19,948 nucleotides of DNA from Rodentolepis nana. Lineage: Eukaryota > Platyhelminthes > Cestoda > Cyclophyllidea > Hymenolepididae. The position numbers were made by a program, and so were the translations under genes. This document shows, one piece after another, positions 8,321 through 19,142 of this stretch. Every line of letters begins with the position of its first letter. Positions within the stretch are counted from its first letter, which is position 1. The DNA is taken from NCBI GenBank assembly GCA_900617975.1, contig UZAE01000659.1:1-19948 (forward strand), given 5' to 3'. The notes under the pieces are model-generated. The model saw nothing but the letters and a program-made list of their open reading frames with translations. It was not told the DNA's origin and searched no databases.

Positions 8321-10027
8321 ACTTCATTATAAATGACTGTAGATGTATAGAACGAAATTATTCAACTACCTAATCGTATCGCCTTAGTTACCTTTGAATT
8401 TAGCTTTTTGCTCTACTCCACAAGTTCTGTCGCTTTCTCTTACTTTCAGGTATTCTCTGTTCCACACCCTCCCCCCTCTCCCCACTTCTCCATTCGTTAT
8501 GCTCTCTCTCTCTCTCCCCTAAAATTCATGTGTCAAACTCGACTTTCGGGCAACACATTTGTGGATGCCTTTTTATTCCTCAAGGCCTGCAAAGCCAATA
8601 TTAAATTAGGCAATTAAAATAACTTTGATTACTGAAAATAATGTTTCTTAAAGTGCATGACCAATAAAAGTAACTTCCAAATATTTTATTTCAAAGAATG
8701 CAAAAGAATGCGGTACACATGAAAGTAAAAATTAAAGATGAAAATATCTAAATATCACAAATTTTGTAGGCAATTTTAAACTTTAATGTTTTAAGACATA
8801 TCTTAATGAGACACTTTTGTCTTCTAAATAAATAGATTATCATCTCTAAAAGCCGAAATATGATCAAAGAGATTCCTATCTTTGAAACATAAGACAGGCC
8901 AAAATATATGAGCTTTAATAAAACGAAATAAGAGGAAAATAAAGTCTTTGGGTATTGCATCAACCAGATAAATAAATGTAAAGATGCCACTTTTAACTCT
9001 AATCGATAAATATTGGATACATTTTAATGAATTTTGAAATATTTACACATATAGATTTTGTAAAAATAAAAATGAAAGACGAATTCAAATATGATTTTTG
9101 CCTAAATCTTGCAAATAAACTGCGCATACATCACGTTGTTCACTGCTGAGTTCCTTTTAGACTTTAAAAGCCGTATTTATTGAGATTTTACAAGCTTTAC
9201 CTCTGAGGTAAGCCCTCACTCCAAAATGGGTAAATCTTTAGTGGAGTCGATTAGCATTTAATGCTATATTTTTATTTCCACACTGAATTCAAGTAGTGAG
9301 AAATCGTCAAATTTTTTTCAAAGTAACTATGCCACTTCACTATTAAGTGAAGTTATGCCAATGATCGATCAAGGTAAAAGTGTAAAATTTTCTAAAATTG
9401 TTTGAATTATAAAAATGACCATAGTTGGTTCAGCTTGCGTAATTAAATTGTATAAGCATAATTAAATGCTCTAAATTCGATTTGAATTTTCTACTTATTA
9501 TAAAGCTTAAATTTTTCCTCAATGAAAATCAATTTGAAGATAATTACTGCTTGTTAATGTGCAAAGCTCAATAGAACGTAAAAAGGGAGTTTATCTATTT
9601 TGCATTTATTTATTAATCTTCTGCAGCGAAAATGAAAAGTGGCATTTTCTGGGATAATTTAAAGAAAAAATGCCCCGAATCAACCAATGTAAAACACTGA
9701 ACCTTGTGATTACATGTACTTTAAATTTGCCAAACTTTTTTTCAAATTAAAGGAATGGCTGCTGGAAACTGGAGGAGAAAATACACTTTCTCAGAATTAT
9801 TTTTATTGATTTTCACGCACTACACAGAGATGACACTAAAATAGTTCTATAAACCCTACACGACACTGGATACGATCGCAGAAAGAAGAACAGATTCTGA
9901 TAAATTAGTACTTTATTTAGGTGCTATAAAAGCTCAGTACAGTTCCATTTTAGAGAAAGATATTAAAAAAAACAAGATTCCTAAAGAATAGCTCATATAG
10001 TCGTGCTATTTTAATAAGTTAGAAATT
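8321..10027. other. AT-rich non-coding stretch with a pyrimidine tract
   Basis: No supported gene. A strongly pyrimidine-rich stretch lies at about 8405-8520 and includes a (CT)n run at 8502-8516; it might be a decayed retroposon middle part but the match is too poor to call. A small 7-bp stem, ACTTCAC with GTGAAGT, sits at 9334-9353. The frames seen here are AT-rich noise. Confidence 0.5.
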
Positions 10028-10039
10028 ATTTTAGGAAAT
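10028..10039 (+). repeat. left target-site duplication
   Basis: ATTTTAGGAAAT, repeated at 10362-10373. Confidence 0.85.
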
Positions 10040-10361
10040 GGGGTGCGCGATAGACTTACCTTCACGTGGTGCACCCTGGGCAAAGTATACTCATACAGCA
10101 TAAAAGTCCATAAACCGGCAGTTGACTTCTGGCTTTAAACTACCATCGTCATACTGTATATCACATTCGACTACTTCCACAGTACTCATTTCACCTTCTT
10201 CTACCTTTGTGTCTGCCTCTTTTCATCTCTGAAACAGTTTCCCCTCCTCTCTCGAATTTTTTCACTTTGATGCTCCATCCCCTCTGTGAAGCCTGAAGTC
10301 AACTTAAGGGCTAATGATAACCATCAAGACACCTGCCATTTGATATAAAATAAATAAATAA
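10040..10361 (+). mobile_element. short retroposon copy, ordinary length (322 bp)
   Basis: A complete copy: head GGGGTGCGCGATAGAC, CTTCACGTGGTGCACCCTGG, one GGCAGTTGACTTC unit, CCACAGTACTCA, pyrimidine-rich middle, CCTCTGTGAAGCCTGAAGTC, AGGGCTAATGATAACC, CCTGCCATTTG and an A/T tail of TAAA repeats. The 12-bp target-site duplications abut both ends. It has no coding capacity. I see no tRNA-like A or B box in the head, so the promoter type is unknown. Confidence 0.9.
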
Positions 10362-10373
10362 ATTTTAGGAAAT
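10362..10373 (+). repeat. right target-site duplication
   Basis: ATTTTAGGAAAT, identical to 10028-10039. Confidence 0.85.
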
Positions 10374-12464
10374 AATAGTTTGTGAAAATTAAATCCTATA
10401 ACGAAGCTCCTGTATACACAGAGGGATTACCTGATTTAAAGGAGATCAAGCAGTTCAGACTAAGTCCAGATGCTCCTCCAAAATTTGGCCATAATTTCTG
10501 TAAAAAATTTCCCTTAATAGTGACCTAACATAGGTGGCTATTGAAAAATTCGTTTCCGTATAAAATTAAGTTGCACGGTTTTGAAAGTTTAAATTGTTAA
10601 ATTTGTTTTACCTTAATTCAGAGTAACAAAGATGGGATGATTTCAACTCCAAGTATTGAAATTACATTTGGAAATAATATTTTGTGCTAAAATACTGGGG
10701 AAGGTTCATCTCTTTTCCCACTGTTTTTTTCTTATACGTTTTGAAGATTTTCATAGCAATAATAATGGTTTTTAACTGCCCTTACGTATTTCTAAGATAA
10801 ATGCACATCATTAAGAGTATTCTGCAAGTTAATTATGGGTTAAATATATTTTAAACATATTATTCATATTACTTAAATTTAATTTAAGATACCCATATGT
10901 TATCGCTATAGCCTCGCAAATATATAATATATTTATTTCTAAAAATATTCGTTATAAACCGATTTAATTGGTTGCATAAATAGAATAGAACATAATTTAA
11001 TAAAACTTTTTTGTCGAAACAAAGTTGAGATTGTCAGTGAATAGTTGAAATGAAGACACAGACAGAAGTATATACAAAATGATGAATTGTGTTTTTCCAT
11101 AATTCTAGAAGAGAATGCCAACTTATGATACAGATTTTGAAGCGAAAGACAATGGTGACTTTATCATCTCAGGTTTTGTCAGATAGAACACGGCGTTTAA
11201 ATATAAATTCACTCAATACTTTCCGATCAGAGCAAATGAACATCTGTGAAAACTGTGAGATAACAACACTTGGGGACAAACTTTAGATTTTCCCCTTGGG
11301 AATCCGAATTTTTGCTTCACTACTTCTCTTTTACAAAAAAACACGCTCGACTATTTTGTCGTCTTTGGAATATGTTTTATTCACTAGAAACGCACTGAAA
11401 GGGGTGTCAGAATTACGATTGATAGTAAAAAATTTAGTGCTTGCAGCTATATTTTTCCTATTATAAGACTCCATGTGGGCTTATTGCAATAGTCACATTA
11501 AAAAAGCAAACTAAAGAGCGAAAAATACTTGTTCAAGCTTGACTGTTGGATTTCCCAGAAGAAATTAATTGCTTAATGCTTCGGACATTATTGTGTTACC
11601 ACAGCTTTATCCTGCCCACAGCCTATTCGCCTCTTTCTATTTCTTGTAGCGCACACTTGTTTCTACAATCAAAGATCTAATTAGCGTGTATTGACTTCGT
11701 GAATAACCCGAAAATGTTGGCAACTATTTCGATACCAATGTCATCAAGGCCACGGAAATGGTGAATGAAAGATAATTTTGTGAATAGAGAGTAAGTGAGA
11801 GAAACTTGATGATTTTAGGTGTTACTGTCGCCAGAGGAAAGTAAAAAAGTTCTTTATAAATGAGATTCGGAAACTGCAAATAGAGAATGAAGTAATAAAA
11901 GCCTGAACAATGATTTCGAATGATGCCCTATCTTGACTATTTTAATTTATTAATGCAATGGGTTTTATTTCTGCTTCACCTTAATACCGAAGAAATGTTT
12001 TTTTCTTATTGACAAGCATATAGGTAAAGAGAAATTTGCCTTTTATATGGTGACAACGTTGTGTCAATTGAATTTTCTTTTGTCGTCTTTCGCAGCTGAT
12101 TGACGTGTTGAGCGAATAGAGCGTTGGATATAAATCACTTGGGAAAACTTTGTTTTTTTCTATTTTCATTTAATTTTATTTTATCTCATTTTGTTGGAAA
12201 TAAAATAGGCAATCTTTAGCGCATTTTAAATTGTGAAAATATTAGAAAGTAGTTAAATAAGGTTTAGAGGAGTGGTTAAATAAAAATTGAGGATCAATTT
12301 GAGGTACAAGGATTGCTGCTACCGAAATCGAAACATGATTTCATAGTTAGCTCTGTATTATTCATGTGTGATTACTTAAATTGAAATGTTTCATTTTGAC
12401 CACTTCATCCGTGTCCCTTTTCGAGGTGCCATGAATGAACCTAGTTGACTCAATTGCTACTTAC
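10374..12464. other. AT-rich non-coding stretch
   Basis: No supported gene or mobile element apart from the weak exon-like stretch at 11109-11172. The region 11560-11760 is slightly less AT-rich, but no frame stands out. Confidence 0.45.
11109..11172 (+). other. weak exon-like stretch, 64 nt
   Basis: A pyrimidine-rich run with an acceptor (GTTTTTCCATAATTCTAG) precedes 21 open codons with a protein-like composition, read as KRMPTYDTDFEAKDNGDFII plus S, and then TCAG followed by GTTTTG, a poor donor. I recognise no family. An AG/GT-bounded frame of this size is expected by chance now and then, so this is a low-confidence candidate only. Confidence 0.15.
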
Positions 12465-12470
12465 ACTGAT

Positions 12471-12659
12471 CTATGGCTGCCAAGTGGCCTTAATTAATGC
12501 AACTGCTTGACTCCACTCAGTTATCTTGATTTGCTCATAGAGATATATCCCATGGTCTGAATTATAGTCTACTTCAGTGTAGTCGCCACTTTCCAACTTC
12601 AGCCTTCTGGCCAGTGTTAGTCCTAAGATCCAATCTGCGATATCCTGCATACAAGCCAA
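12471..12659 (-). other. exon-like open frame of unknown function, 62 codons
   Basis: On the minus strand an open frame of 62 codons starts immediately after a possible acceptor (11 C, AATTTTTATCC, then CATAACAG) and ends at TAG. It is richer in GC than its surroundings. Its translation has balanced, protein-like composition, with pieces such as IADWILGLTLARRLKLE and GIYLYEQIKITEWSQAVALI. I do not recognise the family. If real, it would be a terminal exon, because the stop precedes the nearest donor-like GTAAGT (plus 12459-12464) by a few bases. It could equally be a fragment of an old gene or transposon. There is no usable ATG at its beginning; the first ATG is the fourth codon. Confidence 0.3.
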
Positions 12660-15081
12660 CTGTTATGCCTTTTGGATAAAAATTGGGGGGGGGGGTTAGA
12701 ACTTAAATCCTAACTCTTAATGAGGAGAGTGTGAGTGAATGATCTTGACACCTCAGTACATTTGTCTCATCTAATAAACAATAGTAATTACTCGCTATTA
12801 ACTTCAATTTCAATTTAAATGCTGGGTAATTTTTGATTTCCTGTATCGTATCTTTTGTAGAAAGTGTGTTGTCTTACGACGTGCTATTACACCTACGACG
12901 AATTTATTTCTGTTTTGCATCTGCAATAAAGTTACTTATTACATAAATTGAGCACTAAAAATCTGTCTTAAAATTACTCAGTTGTCATTAGATTACTTCA
13001 GCACTTAAAGCCGATGTTTATCTGTTGATTCCATCAACTGCCAAATGGTGCTCTTAGTACTAAAATTAGTCTTTTATAGCGGAAAATGTGTCAAGCAGAG
13101 TCGGTGTATGAAATGGAGGCTTAACTTAAACCATCCTCCTAACGCTGGAATCAAACCTTTTAAGAGCGCATATTTATGATATAATATTATTTAATTTCAA
13201 ATTATTTGCACACTTTTAGATAAATCCAAATTTGAATGTCTGAAATTAATAAATTATTTGACCCATAGAATACTTATTATTTAACTACTTTCATTACATT
13301 TGTTTCGTGCATGATAGAAAGAATAACAAAATGCTTTAGCACGGAGATCCATAAGTGGTAGGAGGCATATGAGGGTGTATTAAAAGAAATTTCAATCCCA
13401 AAGAATGCTGATTGCTTCTGCTTACTGCAGAATTAACTTAGAGGCTTACTGACTTGCTTAGACGCTTTCGTGAATGATGGGTGATTAGAAAGCTAATGGC
13501 AAAATTTTCAGTTATCAAAATAAAGGCTTTTAACAATGAATCTTCTTACTCAGTTTAGTTTCTGGTAATCTAGAAAGTTGGACTAGCAGTTAGGGTCTAT
13601 ACTTTTTCTCCTTAGATAATTATTCTGCTTTACCTGCTGCATCCTATTAATCTTTCCTTAGATAACTGGACGGGAGAGAAATGGCCGAGAGTTAATAATG
13701 AATGGAATGCGTATTTACAAAGTCTTTATATATGAATCATTTACGCAGAGGTCCAAAAGTTTCCCTTTGGCTCTCGATAGGCGATTATAATGATAACGAA
13801 TGCAGGGAGATTGGAGTCGTACGTATGATCTCAACAACTAATGAGTGCGGGAACTACGACGGGGAATCTTAGGCAATTTGGAGCCTTGATGGATGATATA
13901 AGGGAGTACAACAGCAGGGAGTCTGAGAACACAAACTGAGTCCCGTTCGTAAATAGTTACCTGTGATCAAAGTATAACTAATCTATTTATACCCTGTAAA
14001 CGTAATATTTTATTAGACATTTAACTTTATAAGACCATTGAACTTTGACATCAGTTCATTATTCCTCACAACAGATTTGTCAATCATCCTATTTAAAACA
14101 TAAACCATTTCCCTATTAATATAAAATTTGTGATTCCTTAGTAGTTTGATATACTTGAATCTATTTATTGAATTAGCCTAACGTTTTCTTTCATTTTCGA
14201 GTGTAATGAACTTGCCGGAAAACTTTTCGAGTAGGAAGAAGAGGAAACTATGTTTGCTGTTTCATTAGAGGCCATTTCAATTACTTTGCTTCCGTATTCA
14301 GCGAATTTTTTGCTGTTGAAATAATTGTGCTATTTAACACTATCCTTTATGTCATATGTTTATTTACTTTTTACAATATAAAGTATTGTTTGAATAAATT
14401 CACAAATATATTGGCTTTCACTTCAAAAAGCCTATTGTTTAATAACCGATCAATGATCTAAAAACCCTGGAAATCTACCACTTAGAACATTTCAGAGTTA
14501 GTAAGCTTTGCTTCCTGATATTTAATAATCCCTTCTATTTATGTTAAATGTGATTTTAATTGGGGATTAAAATTGACTCTTATTCGTAAAATTTAATTCT
14601 TCATTAATATTCATTTAGAAAACAAGCAAGAGAGGGACATAAGAAATTTTAAATTTGATTTATGTAAAATAACGTGTCGAGTTTGACAATAGATTTATGA
14701 TTCTATATAGAGCATTCAGTATAATTTATGACAATGAAAAGTAAATCGAAGAAACTATAATTTTGAGAAGATTCCGTTGATGTTCATTTTTTCAGCCAAG
14801 TGGATGACAATTGAATTAAGGGAGAGTGAATCAAATCAAATTAATTTGCTTTAAATAATAAAAAGCATTAGAATTTTATAGAAATTCAAATCTCTGTGAA
14901 TAAAATTGTGTCCAATTGGCCAAAATACTATTTAGAACGACTCCTTAACAGTGAAAAATTTGATTCTCATGCATTTGCTTAGACTCTCGACTAAATTTTC
15001 AGAGATTATGTTTCCTTTCAAGGAAGACATTTACATTTGGCCTGCCTCTCCATTTGTAATCTCTGAATCTTTTGCAACATA
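12660..15081. other. AT-rich non-coding stretch with an 11-base G run
   Basis: A run of 11 G lies at 12685-12695. A less AT-rich island at about 13780-13970 has no long open frame in the forward direction and no known match. Otherwise I see only chance frames and short A/T runs. Confidence 0.45.
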
Positions 15082-15096
15082 AAATATTTGTCATAG
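15082..15096 (+). repeat. left target-site duplication
   Basis: AAATATTTGTCATAG, repeated exactly at 15421-15435. Confidence 0.88.
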
Positions 15097-15420
15097 GGGG
15101 TGTGCGATAAACTAACCTCCACGTGGTGCACCCTGGGCAACGTATACTCATACGGCTAAAAGTCTACAAAACGGCAGTTGACTTCTCACTTCAAATTACC
15201 ATGACTATACTTTTTGTAATATTCGCCTCCTTCCACAGTACTCATCTTGCCTTTTCTCTGTTTTTGTGTCTATCTGACTCTTTCACATCTATTAATCCTA
15301 ATTCTGTCCCTTCTCTCGACTTTTGTCACTTTGATATTCCTCCTCTCCTCTGTGAAGCTAGAAGTCAGCTCCAGGGCTAATGATAACTATCAAAACGCCT
15401 GCCGTTTGAAATAAATAAGT
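15097..15420 (+). mobile_element. short retroposon copy, ordinary length (324 bp)
   Basis: Complete copy from GGGGTGTGCGATAAAC through CCACGTGGTGCACCCTGG, one GGCAGTTGACTTC unit, CCACAGTACTCATC, pyrimidine-rich middle and the tail GAAGTCAGCTCCAGGGCTA to ATAAATAAGT. A 15-bp target-site duplication flanks it exactly. The A/T tail is short. An 85-codon frame runs through it but is only a by-product of the repeat sequence. Confidence 0.9.
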
Positions 15421-15435
15421 AAATATTTGTCATAG
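15421..15435 (+). repeat. right target-site duplication
   Basis: AAATATTTGTCATAG, identical to 15082-15096. Confidence 0.88.
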
Positions 15436-15592
15436 GAGCCTTGATTAATTATTTCCTGGAATAAACGAACTCATGAATGAGGCAAATTCACCTTTAAATA
15501 TTCTTAAAGTCCTATTTCTTTAAGGTTAGTTCAAAGTTGTATTACGGGAATGAGCTAATAATAAATATTTTAGTTTGATAAACTGAATTTTC

Positions 15593-15627
15593 TATATATA
15601 TATATATATATCTATATATATATATAT
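15593..15627. repeat. TA dinucleotide microsatellite
   Basis: (TA)n of about 35 bp with one C interruption at 15612. A likely length-variable site with no gene context. Confidence 0.9.
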
Positions 15628-16468
15628 GTAAAAAATAAGTACGCAATTAACTTGACACGTTTCCGAATACTTAATTAGATGGTGAATTTAAAAAAATAGT
15701 TTTAATTTTCAACCATACTCTCAAAGGTCTAACTTTTGGTCTTTAATGCAGTTTTAAATTGTTTAATCGCTATACGATATATTCAATCAATTCCCACATA
15801 ATTGTTCAAACATTTTATCTAAGTATTACTACATGCATAAAAGATAAATATGCTTGCAAAAATCCAATTGATGGACGATCACATTTAGTTAATGCACTAA
15901 ATATATTGCAATTTCTATTTAAAACACCACAACACCATTGCGATTTGCATCTACTGATTTGGCTGATTCTTCAGTAAGAAAGTGTTACATAGTTGTGCTT
16001 TGGTGGCTATGCATATTTACCACAAAATTCATTCTAAGATGTATGAATTTGCAGACGTGGAATAGTGTCTCATTTTGTTTATACATTACCCTCCGTGGGA
16101 GGAAGATGAATTTTAAACATAAATAATTCTAGCTATTTTCTAGCACTTCCTGCTCTTCCTGATCTCATAGGAATATTGCTGACCTTATCTCATTTTTTTA
16201 AGTCGCACGACATGAAGCTCTCATAAAATATTAGTTTCTGATTAGAAATCACACTAAAGTATTTATTAACGGTAAAATGTGATTGACTACTTGTAATTAA
16301 TTCGAAAGCCTCACCATCAAATATTTACCCTATCCTCGAGAGAGTATGGTAAAATTTGCTTCACCCACTATCTGCCAAGCGCTCTAGTGTTAAATATTTT
16401 ATCACATATGTTAGAATGCCAAAGGAGATCTCATCTTAAATGTGACTTCCTTACTTGTGTACCTTTAA

Positions 16469-16615
16469 ATAGTAATAGTTACACTAATTGATTCTGAAGT
16501 GGATGCTGAACTTACTTTGGCTACTGAACTTAACCAAGGTAGAAGCCTTATGCTTGATGTTAGTGGAGGAAATGTTTTAAACCATTACAGAACAACTTAC
16601 ACTTTTATCAACTAG
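16469..16615 (+). other. short coding-like frame, possibly a gene relic
   Basis: Forty-eight open codons between stops, with protein-like composition (pieces VTLIDSEVDAELTLATELNQ and GRSLMLDVSGGNVLNHY). No ATG near the start and no good splice signals. Just downstream, about 16600-16675, another phase is open for roughly 26 codons (HFYQLERLLNIFAEL), so a frameshifted relic is possible. I recognise no family, and chance is the main alternative. Confidence 0.15.
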
Positions 16616-18028
16616 AAAGGCTGCTCAATATTTTTGCGGAACTTTCTCCTAAGACTCGGTGTTTTATTCCTAACTCTTAAACTTAAACAAATATTCCTTT
16701 GTTTATTAGTGAATGTTTAAGGCTATAAAAGTGATTCAGTTGATATTGCTAACATCTTAGCTGACTGTCTGAAAATATGATCTTACAATGCGACAGACTC
16801 TATGCACTTAATCCCCTTTATCCGTTACTTGACAATAGGTTGACTAATTAGTAGTCAACTTCTAGGGAAAATTTATCAATCCTATATAGGTAACTTCAGC
16901 AGTTCCTATCGTAATTTAATTGGGGGAGAACTGGAAGTTGCTCTTGATATCACTTCACATTATCCCCTTTTAACTAATAATAAATACCTATTCTGCAAGC
17001 GTCTTATCAAGTCTTTGTTCAAATTCACTGATCCTTTTACCAATATCTTCCATTAAGAACTGTCTTGTCAAAGGTTGAAACCGGCTAAATCAGATAGATC
17101 ACTAGCTATTACTTAAACTGTTTCAGTGCAAAATATTCCTTTGCAGACCATGTTAACCTATGACTTTTGCTCCTCTTAATTAAATTTGTGCCATTGAAAA
17201 AGTTGGTAAAACCTGATTGGTTATAATTTTTGTTTGACAAAATTCGTCCAATAATCGATATTAACAGTTAGTGGTTAATCCAAAGTAATTGTCTTTAGTT
17301 GCAAAACCCCAAGACAATACCAAGTTAAATTGATAAGGCACATTCAAGGGCAAGTGAGAATAATTTTATTCAAGTTCGACTGATGGTCTTTTGTTTCTAA
17401 TCTGACAGCTCAGAAACCATAGGTTGATTATCACATACCTCAGTAACAATTGTAGCAACTTAGTTGCTTTCTGTTAATGAAAATAATAAAGATTTTTCTC
17501 ATGCCATCAAAGATAGAGTATAATTTTGCATGTACTCTGGTAAGTAAGTAGGTCTCATTAAGGACAGGCACTTGGTATGGCTAAGTGCTTGCTATATGAA
17601 TTCTCAGGAGTTTTTTGGAATTATTTTACCTCGGAAATACTCGCGCAAAGCGAATTTTGAGGCAGATAAAAGGCAAATTTTAAGTTCAATACTTATTTTA
17701 TAACCCTCCACAAAATTCAAGGGCTAATGTCGATGAGCAAACTTTGATTTTAAATTCCCTTTAACTATTGAATATTAGCTCAAAAAATTGTTTTCTAAAA
17801 CGCTTATCTTTTTATCCAAGGGTACTTACTTGAATCCAAATAAATAACGTTGCTGGAATCTGTATTAAAAGAGGGTAATTTTTTTTGCCCATATATATAT
17901 ATAAGGCGAAATTTTCTTACGTCAATCACCACCACGTGAGGATCTAATACATAACTGGACGTTGCTCTAATTCAGTTCATGGTCAAATCTTGTGATTGGT
18001 TTAATGTAAATGTTTCATTAATATTTAC

Positions 18029-18107
18029 CTATTTGTTGAAAATAATGTATACATTTTGATATATCCCTCTGCTATGTCGGTAAGCAGTTTGTCACTAAAA
18101 TTCAAGC
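18029..18107 (-). other. exon-like stretch with good splice borders, 79 nt
   Basis: On the minus strand a strong acceptor (AATTTTTTTTCACTTATG then AAATTCTCAG) is followed by 25 uninterrupted codons reading LNFSDKLLTDIAEGYIKMYT plus LFSTN, and then AATAG with GTAAAT, a good donor. It begins with two bases of a codon and ends with two, so it would be an internal exon. I do not recognise the family and found no partner exon with matching phase nearby. The plus strand also has an open frame here, probably a shadow. Confidence 0.25.
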
Positions 18108-18466
18108 CTGAGAATTTCATAAGTGAAAAAAAATTATTCGTTCTAGTAAGCATTCTGATGCCTAAACATAATGTGCATACGATTGACAACCTTGTATCAA
18201 TAGAATCCACATTGATGATCGAGCCAATCGTTATAAGACTTCGCCATGACTGCTTTTCTCAGTGTTACAATGTATAAAGTATCTTGATATTTCAATTCAT
18301 GTAAAAACTTGGTGTAATCGTCTCTTCACCGCATGAAATAATTAGTATTGTAATATACAAAGTATCAATTCTACTCACCTTTTATTTGGGGTAACTCGTT
18401 TTATTAATTAATAGTCACGCTTTTATTTATAAGGCTCGTGCTAGAAATGCTCCAATTATGCACTCT
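18108..18466. other. AT-rich non-coding stretch
   Basis: No supported feature between the exon-like stretch and the LINE fragment. Confidence 0.4.
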
Positions 18467-18478
18467 TTCCCTCAACCA
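18467..18478 (+). repeat. probable left target-site duplication of the LINE fragment
   Basis: TTCCCTCAACCA, matching TTCCTTCAACCA at 19131-19142 with one mismatch (C/T). The right copy directly follows the TAA-repeat tail. Confidence 0.6.
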
Positions 18479-19130
18479 GTCAACAATACACTCAATTGGA
18501 AGCAGAGGGAGACCCAAAACAGCTGAGGTAAATTAATTTAGAAAACTATATCAGCTGCTGAGAGAGAAAAACAAAATAGTGGTCCTACAATGGATTCCTG
18601 GTCACTGTGGCATTAAAGGCAATGAGCTTGCTGACACACTTGCTAAGAAGGAGACAACGATTTTACAATTCATGGACCAGCCGATGTCTTTCCACACAAT
18701 GAAGGCCTTAATCAGAAGAGAATTCCAGACCTCAAGGTGCAACGAACCTAAAGCTCGAATAAAGGAGAAGCAGTGGACTGTGGCACTCTCCGATATAGCC
18801 GACTGGCCAAGAATCGAAGCCGTTGCTGAGTTTAGACTACGTACCGGACACGATTGCTTGGCAAAACACCTTCACAGATTGGGAGTATACACTCAACCCA
18901 CATGGCCCCTATGTAACCTACATGAGGAAATGGAGAAGACCCACCTGATTCGGTGTCCAGCTCTAAAGACAATGACGGAAAGCCAAAGATACTGGGAAGC
19001 AAGAAGACAGCTAATGAACTGCTATTAATTAACTACTATATATGTACCCCTCACCCTTGGGGGAATTTGAAGTCAAAGTTTAAGGGCTAATGATAAATAT
19101 CATAAAGCCTGCCATTTGAAATAATAATAA
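18479..19130 (+). mobile_element. 5'-truncated non-LTR retrotransposon (LINE) with RNase H
   Basis: About 652 bp: the C-terminal end of ORF2 (RNase H plus a zinc-knuckle region), a short 3' UTR and a tail AATAATAATAA. The RNase H domain and TAA-type tail suggest the I group of LINEs; related clades with RNase H (LOA, some Jockey-like) remain possible. The last roughly 60 bp (GAAGTCAAAG, AAGGGCTAATGATAAAT, GCCTGCCATTTGAAATAA) match the end of the short retroposons in this window, which makes this family their probable partner. 5' truncation and a probable imperfect TSD fit target-primed reverse transcription. Confidence 0.8.
18480..19028 (+). pseudogene. LINE ORF2 C-terminus: RNase H end and zinc knuckle
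   Basis: The frame encodes the last part of a retrotransposon ORF2 protein, whose RNase H removes RNA from RNA-DNA hybrids during element copying. After an in-frame TAA at 18534-18536 the frame is open to TAA at 19026-19028. The motif VVLQWIPGHCGIKGNELAD is the RNase H C-terminal core, with the conserved His (PGH) and the last active-site Asp (NELAD). It is followed by FRLRTGHDCLAKHLHRLG and a putative zinc knuckle, in which the first cysteine appears replaced by Trp (TWPLC instead of the usual CPLC), before HLIRC. Codons 18480-18533 read STIHSIGSRGRPKTAEVN in the same frame and fit as continuous coding sequence, so the TAA is probably a nonsense mutation. The copy lacks the endonuclease and reverse transcriptase and is inactive. 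Confidence 0.8.
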
Positions 19131-19142
19131 TTCCTTCAACCA
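19131..19142 (+). repeat. probable right target-site duplication of the LINE fragment
   Basis: TTCCTTCAACCA, directly after the AATAATAATAA tail. It differs at one base from 18467-18478. Confidence 0.6.

Larger units (their letters stand above)
15436..18028. other. AT-rich non-coding stretch
   Basis: Contains the TA microsatellite at 15593-15627, a second short TA run near 17890-17903, a 7-bp stem GTTGACT with AGTCAAC at 16839-16859, and the weak coding-like frame at 16469-16615. No supported gene, RNA gene or mobile element. Confidence 0.45.

Noticed and set aside
8408..8617. 69-codon frame in the pyrimidine-rich stretch
   Set aside because: Composition reflects the CT-rich DNA (serine, proline, leucine). 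No start context or family.
11981..12169. 62-codon minus-strand frame
   Set aside because: Lysine, leucine and threonine from A/T-rich sequence. No supporting signals.
15759..16126. Two overlapping frames of 62-72 codons
   Set aside because: AT-rich noise with no protein-like pattern, splice signals or family resemblance.
16839..16859. Hairpin GTTGACT with AGTCAAC, similar to the retroposon stem motif
   Set aside because: Only seven pairs, with no other retroposon sequence around it. A chance resemblance is enough to explain it.
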